From: Branchiostoma floridae
Taxonomy: Eukaryota > Chordata > Leptocardii > Amphioxiformes > Branchiostomatidae
Direction: 5' to 3'
Assembly: GCF_000003815.2 (NCBI RefSeq)
Contig: NC_049992.1
Location: 18,385,745-18,449,744, forward strand
DNA: 64,000 nucleotides
Shown: positions 55,981 through 64,000 of the stretch, piece by piece
Layout of the letters: each line of letters starts with the position of its first letter
Numbering within the stretch: the first letter of the stretch is position 1
The notes under the pieces: model-generated
Database searches by the model: none
What the model was told of the DNA's origin: nothing
Seen by the model: the letters and a program-made list of their open reading frames with translations, nothing else
Program-made: the position numbers and the translations under genes

Positions 55981-57859
55981 TACATACGTTTTATACGCCA
56001 TCTCGTTAATGCGCCTAGAGTTGATTTTTCCCTTCGTGAAACGAAGGGTTTGTAGTCACTGCTGTTATTATGTCAGGGGGTCGTTTGTCAGCCTGATAAC
56101 TGGGGAACGCGTGAATTGATTGTTTTGATATTTGGTATGTGGGTAGGATTAGACATGACAAAGAAATGGTAGGAATTGCGTTACGGCAGGGCGCTCTGGT
56201 GGCGTGTTATAGTACTGCAGCAGAACTTTCGGTTTTGCTATTTTTTGTTAGGGACTTGTTTGGGTGATGATTTGTAAGTGGTAGGTAGCTGTGTAAAAGC
56301 ATAGTAAGGTGTGTAAGTTTTGGCCACCTAGGGGTCTTGCAGGGGCGGTGAAATTAATTCTTGTTGTAGGTTTTGAGAAGGAATAATGTAAGCAGGGGTT
56401 GATGGATCTTAATGACTGTAGGTATGTAGATAGCTTACGTAATGATGTACATAATTGTGTGCTTGTTATGCAAATTAAGTGGTAATTTGCATGATACAAT
56501 AGGTATGTGTAGAAACCTTATACAGTGCGTGTCTGTGACCAGTTTATCTATCTACTTTAGACCATGACAGATTGATCTGATATTTGGTATGTGGGCAGCT
56601 CTTGAGAAGGAGAAGAAACGTACGAGGCGTTTTTTTTTGTCTAGTGGCTTCTGACGGTTTTGCAGGGGATGTTTGTACTTGAAAAATAGTGTGTAGTGTG
56701 CTATTACGCAATAGTGCTTTATATTTAGGAGTTACGTCATTCGGCGTGGGCTGCAGTTGTGCATGGACCCCGTCCCCACAGGAAGTGACCCCAAAGGTCA
56801 TAGTTGCGCAATAGAGGACAGCACGACTTATATATATCAGACGATTACAAGACAATGGTACTATAGGGACAGTACATTATACATGATGGGGTGTAAATGT
56901 TTCCTATAAGATTTGACAATCTGTAGATTAGTTAAGGGCAATGAATAAGGGCAATGATGATATTGTTTACAGGGGCCTATATTATACGTTTTAAAAGGGT
57001 TGCACATGTAACAGTTACTACCGGTACAATACATTGTTGAACAAAGCAGGGTTGTTTTTCACAGTAACTTGTAGTCATTGATGAGATTGTTTATAGGGAG
57101 TGTACATTAGACATATGGGATACACAATGTAGTGGACTGCATTGTGAAACAAAGAATGTTACATCATCATTGTTGCAACCATTGATACATTTGCTTCTAG
57201 CGGTGGATTTGTTATCCTACCTGCTGAAATCGGACAAATTTCTTGATGGATAAGCATTTGGTCTCTCTTCCAAGGAAGAAATTATGCATCCTGTATGTTA
57301 TTCCGGACAGAAAAGGTGTCGCGAGGCGTATAGTCCTATTGACTGACAAGCCCCGTGCGGGCGGATAAAGCGTTCTCGCCACGGCAGGACTTGGGCCAGC
57401 TGGACTGAATTTACCGGGCGACGCGCGGCTTGTCATGGTTGTCAGTAGGGCTCCAATAATCTGGCTAAATGGTTGGAAATTAACCACTCTACCCGGAAAA
57501 GTCAATACTTGGACAAATACATGCGATGTACATCTCAAAGTTGAAATTTTATCAACTCAGTGTGGCCTATATCAAGGGAGAATGTCGAAGGTATGACCTC
57601 ACTCTTCAACTTGCCTAAAATAAACACCAGCGCGTTCGGTCATGCCGTTTTCACCATGTTGTTGACAACAAAGTGAGTCACAATTTGGTTTTTATGTCCA
57701 TTTGCAACGTGTTGGTGAACTTTATCTAGAATTTGTCAAAGTTATGAGACCTCTGAACATTCCTATGTCCAAAGAAATCCGCTGAAAATTAAAAAATTGG
57801 CTTTCCTTGCGGCAAATTTTTCCCTTCGAAGATTGGCGCCTTTCCTGATCATATGTAAG
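55981..57859. other. Intergenic repeat-like DNA
   Basis: No gene supported. The phrases tgatatttggtatgtgggta (56,128) and tgatatttggtatgtgggca (56,578) recur, suggesting pieces of one dispersed element. Confidence 0.45.
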
Positions 57860-58440
57860 GGACACGGGATCATCTCAAAAGTTCCTTGAGTTGCAAGGCG
57901 CAAGCCCATATATATTATTTGTACTTTCATGTCTGGATTTCCCAGCGATTAATCAAAGGTGGGTCACAAGTGCCAATTAGCATAATCCCGCCACTTGTAC
58001 TGATATGTGGCGAGAACGTTTGGGCAAGAGACACGGGGTCATGTCAGAATTTCAATGAGTTCCAAGTCGCAAGCCGAAAATTGGAAGTTATACGTTTATG
58101 TCTTGTTTTCCCAGCGATGTAATGTAGAGTATATAGGTCACAAGTGGTAATTAACATAATCACGTCATTTGTACTGATATGTCGCGAGAACGATTAGGTG
58201 AGAGATACGCACGGGGTCATGTCAAAAGTTCCATGACATAAGTCACAAGTCGCAAGCCCAGATGGATAGTTATACTTTGATGTCTTGATTTCTCTGCAAT
58301 TTAATCTAGGGTAGGTCGCAAGTGCTAGTTAGCAGATTCATTCATGTCAGTTGTACCGATAGGTTATTAAAACGATTGGGTAAGAGACAAGGGGTCATCT
58401 GAAAAGTTCCATGAGTTCCAAGTCGCAAGCCCAAAGGAGG
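57860..58440 (+). repeat. ~170-bp tandem repeat, about 3.3 copies
   Basis: Units share gggtcatgtcaaaagttcc, aagtcgcaagccca, tgtcttgatttcccagcgat, gtcacaagtg..aattagca and tgtactgatatg. Divergence between units is roughly 15-25% by eye, so the array is old. No conserved frame. Confidence 0.85.
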
Positions 58441-59162
58441 AGCATTCCGTGACGACACCAGCCATCACATTTTGGAGGTGTTCGCTGGAGATGTGAAGAT
58501 CATTTATGTGGATCTCACCAATGACGGCGTTGATGTGGTCAACGTTATTGTTTTATGTGTTATTTTATTGATATTTTGATGCAACAGTCGATTTTAGCCC
58601 AGTCAATATAAGTCTTTATCTTCAAAAGACCATGAAAGGTATTTTTTTTTTTGTCCATGGAAATGAATGGACAGGGACAGTTTGTGTCATGTGCACAGAC
58701 AAGAAAGGATGGATGATAGAATACTTTAACAATACAGCCTACTGCCTAAATCCTTATTTCTGCGCACCTCCCTATGTGACGGTCTCTATGCTTTCTCCCA
58801 AAAAGCGTAAGCAGGCCTTCTTCAGCTCCCGTAAATCGTAGAGACACGGTTTCATTTTACACAATTTGTAGCAGGCCATAACGTACACATACATTCCATT
58901 CCATAGTGAAAACCACAAACCCTGTGTCTTCGCCTTATATTCTACAACTTCTCAATGCATTTCACAGATAACATTGACCACCTACTGCCAAGATTCCAAG
59001 TAACTTGCCGTTTAGATTCTTAATCTACTACTCCCAATAAACCATGCAACACAACCAAACACATCAAAGTCCACGTATAATTCCAACAACATAAACACTG
59101 TTAAGCTAGCCAATGACACGTCTACAAATAAACCCTCCACCACCGCACCATCACCCATTTCA

Positions 59163-59306
59163 CGAAGGTTGAGTTCTGCGAACGCTTGTTAAATTTCTCT
59201 TTAAGAAGCCCAAGGTCTTATTGGCTTTGCTGCACAAGTTGTTGATGTGTACTTTCCACGTAAGGTCTTTTGTGAAGGTGACGCCTAGGTACATGTTGAA
59301 GGTATG
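59163..59306 (-). mobile_element. LINE reverse-transcriptase fragment
   Basis: The - strand reads [20 protein letters not shown] then [17 protein letters not shown] and a stop near the end. The motif YLGVxxxxxLxWxxHIxxxxxKAxxxLGFLxRNL is standard in Jockey/CR1-type LINE reverse transcriptases. Only ~48 codons survive. Confidence 0.85.
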
Positions 59307-59635
59307 TCCCTGTCGTATCAATTGGCGCTTTTGCATCAAGATTTTTTTTCATATGTGAACGATTCGTTCAATATTTATAAAAGACCAATGGTGTCAAAGG
59401 AAAGCTGAAGACGTTTCTTTATATCCTTAACATATCGGGCTTAGAAATGTTGTAGCATGGAAGTTTATCTGTGTTGGTAAATGACGTTATAGATGAACTA
59501 AACTTTAACTAGCCAACTCTAAAAATAAGTTGGGACTTACCCCAAATGTCTACTGTAGCATTCGGAACGTGACGTGGGAGACACGTGACTGCAGCAAAGC
59601 GTTGGAAATACAGTACCAGATAAATTTTGTGGGTA

Positions 59636-59655
59636 CCCCCCCCCCCCCCCCCCCC
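59636..59655. repeat. Poly(C) tract, 20 bases
   Basis: An uninterrupted run of C that produces Pro- or Gly-rich shadow frames. Confidence 0.98.
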
Positions 59656-60747
59656 AACCTAACCCTAGCTCCGTCCCCCGCTCCATTCTGCGATGGACGG
59701 TGGGCTGCCTGGAAATGTTGTGTTCTTATGTTTCCAATTACACGAACCGACCCTAGCAAAATGGTTCACCACTAGCCACAAGGTAATCCCCAAGCAGTTT
59801 CTACGGTGGCATAATAAATCCGTATCACAACTTGTCACAAGTTGGCAACGGAGTGTAGCCGGATTGGATTGTTCAAGGCCACCGAAGGTTGTATCTGCTT
59901 GGAAATTGTCCAAAGGGACATGGAATGTTCGGTCTGACATCTGGGTTATGAAAACGTTGTACAATCCTTTCCTCTGAACAATTTTAATAGAAAATTTGAT
60001 ATATACAGACCCACTGGACCTATGTCCTCTTTATGTTAAAACCCTGCAAAATGCTATAGTACAATTAAAGTCGAAAATACGAGTATTCGAATGCATTTCA
60101 TATTCTCTTTGTCAAACTGTATATGTTGGATCACTTCGGCTAAAATCTTTAAAAAAGTAAAAAGGCCGGCTTAACTCCTTTGCCAGCACAGGAGTTGTGA
60201 AAAAGCAGTGTCTTTATGAGTATGACTAGCCAGTGCTTACACAATCTCTCGCTGGCTGGGGTTAATGACCCCCTCCCCTAGGGTGGCTAGGGCGGCGGCA
60301 ACATTGTAGGGCCGGCAGCTAGGAGTGCGATTTTAGTCAGGCTATGAGTATGACCATTTTCGACAAAAGGCATACGCAAATAAAAGTAACATACTTTCAG
60401 TTCTACCAACTTTATTGCTATTGCAAAGGATATGTGCAAATAAAGAATAAACAGATAATAGCATTGCATTTACAAACATAAAGGCCACCTTATATATTCC
60501 CTCAACATAATATATAACCTTCATGCATATGATAAATCTTTTGACGTAATGGTGATCAGCCCTTAAGTTATATAACTGTAATGTCTAAACAGAAGAACAT
60601 ATTTATTTCCAATAAAGTTCTGATAATGTACCTTAACGCTGCTGATATCAACAAATGTTTTATATGTTATACAATAACATACAGTCTGCATGATAAATGG
60701 GTACCCACATAAAACATTATTTCCACCATACAATACTCTATATTAAG

Positions 60748-61035
60748 CCGGGTTCACACGTGCATATATATTCGTTTGAGGTCCGTATGGAGTTTCTAGC
60801 CTCTACCATGCTCCACGGGTCACTGGTAAATAGTAAAAATTGGAAAAATATAGACACATAACATGCCAGAGGAGGTAACTGTCCGATGAGTGCGGCTCGC
60901 AACCAGCTTACTTTGCTGGCATGTTATCTGGCTATATTTGTCCAATTTCTATAATTTTTCCTCGCCCTAAGGAGCGTGGTAGAGGCTAAGACTTCCATGC
61001 GGACCTCATACGGACTTGAATATATACGCACATGT
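60748..61035. mobile_element. MITE with long inverted repeats
   Basis: The left part (gttcacacgtgcatatatat, tcgtttgaggtccgtatgga) mirrors the right part (gcggacctcatacggacttg, aatatatacgcacatgtgac). Inner words catgccagagg / ctggcatgttatc also mirror. Non-coding. Confidence 0.75.
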
Positions 61036-62377
61036 GACACACATATAGATATATCAAGTTATTGCACGCTCCCGACCATATATATTCTGTAGGTATACTT
61101 GTGTAACATTTGTACCGGCGTGTGATATACAGCATATTAAATGATACAGCAGTTTCACATTGGAAACTCGTATGATTATCCCATCTATTTGGCGTCATGC
61201 AGTTATTATATTCAATGCATTTTATCGCAAGTATAAATATCTCCAATATCTCTAAGCAGAGGTAGGACATGGACCAGTCTTTTACGCGTGTTGTTAGCTT
61301 TTAATACGTCTTTGAATTAAGTGGTCCGCGTTTTTTGTCTCGTCACAGGAGTGGTAAAACAAGAAATCTTTTAAGAAAAGCTGTGCATTGCCGCGTATTT
61401 TATGACTGAACTGCTGAGAGCGCCACCTACAACTTCAGTAGGAAATGCAGCAAAAGGGGATATTGGAAATTTACCTCATTATCATAATTTATGTCATATG
61501 AATTATTGGCACATTAAACAGGTTTTGTAAAACTTTTTGACCCACAATGAATATGCATTATTTTTCATTACAAAATAAGTTCCTTCTGATGCAATTTGTG
61601 ATATATAAACATGGTGAGTTAAAGCGTAGATTTATTACGCTGGACCACATACAGTAACATGCGTCTAGAAGAGAGTTTTAATACTCGCCTGGAATGTACC
61701 ATTGTCTAACTAAGCAATGAAACTCGGCAAGGAAAGAAGGGCCTTTGGAAGGGGCTTTGGAAGGGCTGGGTTAAAAGGTCCGTCCATGGAACCATGGAAG
61801 AAAGCTGGCATAAGGCATTGCCGCTGGCGCGGCAATGCAAAAAATGCTACAAAAGCACTGTGCTGGACAACATTGCGCCGTACCCTACATCTGCTTGGAG
61901 ATTATAAATATCCGGCATGTTATATTCGGTCTGTCTGTCTGTCTGTCTGTCTACCTTCCTAACCCTTTTTTCTCCTCCCCTTTCCCATCTCTCACTCTAT
62001 TCTTACTGTCTTGATTACTCTTGTGGCACTAAAAATGAAGGAAGAAATTTAAAGATCTACGCGAAATGGTGTTTTCAATGGAGGAATCTTCTATTGATGG
62101 TGGATTCTGCTCTGCCGTTGGGTTTAGGCGCACCAGAAGAACCTATATTTGGAACGAATGAAAAAAATGTTGTCAGGAACAGAATAATAATGAGAATGAA
62201 AGACTAATGCTATATGAAAATGATACATTTGTATTATGTATTTTGTATTTGCTGATTTTTCAAACACAAATAACAAACACAAACAGTAAACCATCCAGCA
62301 ACAAATAATAAACCAACAAGAATATATTTAAGGGGAACACTTTGCTTGTTAATACACTGATAATAAAATTTGTATTA
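61036..62377. other. Intergenic DNA with (GTCT)n
   Basis: No gene supported. (GTCT)n microsatellite at 61,928-61,952. The short frame starting at 61,717 has no domain and runs into the microsatellite. Confidence 0.5.
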
Positions 62378-62903
62378 GGCCACAGCAAGTAAATTTTATG
62401 GATGACATCAGCGCGCGCATTAATTTTCGCCTGATTTCAGAAAAAAAAACAAGAATTTTTTCTTCTGCAGGGATAGTCAACATGACGATAAAGTACCAAA
62501 AGGAGCAAATATGTTGTGTTGTAGCATAATAATTGTACTTGTAGAAGTGACACTTGCGAGTGACCCAGGGCTGTAGTTGTAGGAATGAAACTTATTGGAT
62601 AGTTGTAAAAGTGACACCAATATGGAAGCTATGAGTGTGGTTACCAACTTTGTTGGTGATGCCAGTCTATCACACTAGTGTCACTTTTACCACACCAGTA
62701 CATGTCTTAAATACAGGAATGTTGGCTCTGATACCATGTTTTGTCCCATTAATTCTTTTTACAACAGTCATCACAACTTTATGGTGCCTATGTTTGAAAA
62801 TGTAGCCATCTTGTTTTTTCACCCATCTTATTTTTTTTCGCCCTATCGCACTATTTTTGCAGTCTGCAGAGGATGTCATCCATAAAATTTACTTGCTGTG
62901 GCC
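62378..62903. mobile_element. Harbinger-like MITE, youngest copy
   Basis: About 30 bp of near-perfect terminal inverted repeat (GGCCACAGCAAGTAAATTTT, atggatgacatc and its mirror) flanked by TTA on both sides (62,375-62,377 and 62,904-62,906). 526 bp, no transposase. Confidence 0.9.
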
Positions 62904-63429
62904 TTAGTGAAAAAGCTTTTTGGGGACGGCGCTCTCCCTGTGCCCCGCCACTGAAAACTCGTAACAAGTTACAGGTACGGATTGTCGTTACAGGTGAGCA
63001 CACCTTACGGGGCAGGAGAAAGACGTAAAAACAAAATTTAAGGTTCTTACGTGCACGCTTCCGGCTCACAGCAAACCTTCGCTCCCCACTGCCAGCAGAA
63101 TGTCGGACAATTCTAGTCAACAGAAGAGATATACCTCATCAATACACACCTTTCACATACATCCTGAATGAATGAATTTTTTTTCGATTATTATGATCCG
63201 TCAAAAAGTATATAGCAGCCACGGGCTTAATTGCATAATTTACACTTAAAATCATTGACTTAGGCAAATTACAGTTTTACATTTAAACGGATTAATGACG
63301 ATATTTGTGTTCTTAAGATAAAAAAAAATAAATGCTATTTTAAAACAGATAGGTTTAAACCGATATGATCCTCGTAAAGTCTACAATATCTACGCCAAAA
63401 AAGCAGTTACTAAATCAACTGGATATGAT

Positions 63430-63720
63430 TTTGAAACTTTCAACATTGACATGCATTTTCAACACGCATTTTCAGCTTTGATTTAGGTTGCTACCTGAAA
63501 TGTCTGACCGTTTCCCAAGTCATGTCCAGTTGCTTGTGTAATTGCTATTTGGTGTATCTTATTACTTAGATATCTTACCTTCATCGACCTCAAATATATA
63601 TGTTTTTGAAATGAATACTACTAAGTCGACGAAGGTTAGACATCTGCAGACAATAAGATACGCAAGGTAGTAGTTACCCAAGCGACGACTGGATAAATTT
63701 CTAAATGGGCAGACGTTTCA
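63430..63720. mobile_element. Diverged relative of the 9.3-kb palindromic MITE
   Basis: ccagttgcttgtgtaattgc and tatttggtgtatcttatta match the right half of 9,318-9,473; cgacgaaggttagacatctg matches its left half. The two halves here are in swapped order and mirrored around 63,600. Confidence 0.5.
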
Positions 63721-63881
63721 GGAAGCATCCTAAATGATAGTAATTATGCGTGTAATTATGGTAAAAAGGTTGATGGGTTGATTACATTGGACCATTATCT
63801 TACTACGAAGAAGACAGAACGTGTTTGCATCTCTACATTCCAATGGGGGTATTTGGGACAACCGAAATGTAACTACAATAC

Positions 63882-64000
63882 CTTTGGTTCCGCGGCTGCT
63901 GTTGAATTGGCGGCAACTCCCGCTCCCGCCGCTGCCTCATCTGCGGTCTCTGCCTTTTCTGTAGCTGCGCCCACAGTGGCAGTCGCCTCGCCTTCTGCAG
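63882..64000 (-). CDS. Possible partial Ala/Glu-rich exon at the window edge
   Basis: The - strand reads AEGEATATVGAATEKAETAD then EAAAGAGVAANS ... AEPK and meets a 5' splice-like site (AAAG|GTATTG, boundary 63,882/63,881). GC content jumps against the surrounding AT-rich DNA, as in an exon. The opposite strand is also open and Ala-rich (GCN repeats), so strand and frame are uncertain. The rest would lie beyond the window. Confidence 0.35.

Noticed and set aside
58632-58841. 69-codon + strand frame
   Set aside because: No domain, no promoter or splice context.
59530-59977. Frames around the poly(C) tract
   Set aside because: Proline or glycine runs from the homopolymer; both strands open by composition.
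1-64000. CRISPR array, bacterial operons or prophage
   Set aside because: No evenly spaced repeat-spacer array; genes are split by GT-AG introns and the repeats are animal transposons.

Overview
The window is animal nuclear DNA. It has spliced genes with GT-AG introns, AT-leaning introns full of MITEs, LINE and SINE copies, microsatellites and three assembly gaps. The gene types (a melted/VEPH1 orthologue and an inhibitor-of-apoptosis gene from an expanded-looking set) together with many hAT-, Harbinger- and piggyBac-like MITEs suggest an invertebrate deuterostome, most likely a lancelet (Branchiostoma-like). The species call is an inference and no sequence search was run.

Layout. 1-5075 is a degenerate AGAC-type tandem array with two gaps; its long open frames are low-complexity artefacts. 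5.1-9.8 kb is repeat-rich and holds a possible promoter and non-coding first exon (about 6.43-6.59 kb). 9,795-24,846 (+) is a complete 15-exon melted/VEPH1 gene (962 aa predicted) whose exon phases all agree. Three of its exon ends are copied into adjoining tandem arrays. 24.8-33.0 kb is 3' UTR and intergenic DNA with tandem repeats, MITEs, a fresh 5'-truncated LINE insertion, a tRNA-headed SINE and a mariner deletion derivative. 33,040-39,048 (-) is an eight-exon IAP-type E3 ligase (557 aa; BIR-novel region-BIR-RING).

From about 42.1 kb a divergent promoter region separates the IAP gene from a four-exon gene on the + strand (42,531-45,070, 294 aa). That gene has a TATA box, an Inr and a C-terminal helical segment that could be a death fold. 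49,626-53,441 (+) is a four-exon gene (349 aa) joining a tetraspanin-like three-helix membrane part to a 244-aa soluble domain with an Asp-rich tail. Its first two exons lie between inverted repeats. The rest, to 64 kb, is repeats and intergenic DNA, with a possible partial Ala/Glu-rich exon at the right edge.

How the genes relate. Melted/VEPH1 proteins are membrane-associated PH proteins acting on insulin/PI3K/TOR-FOXO and TGF-beta signalling. The 33-53 kb block looks like an innate-immunity or cell-death neighbourhood: an IAP E3 ligase, a divergently paired possible death-fold gene, and a small membrane protein. A promoter-like module (AAGTTTCGACAGGTGA followed 25 bp on by GAGGAACTTC) occurs at 40.1 kb upstream of the IAP coding region and again 115-150 bp upstream of the membrane-protein ATG, with identical spacing, which suggests shared regulation.
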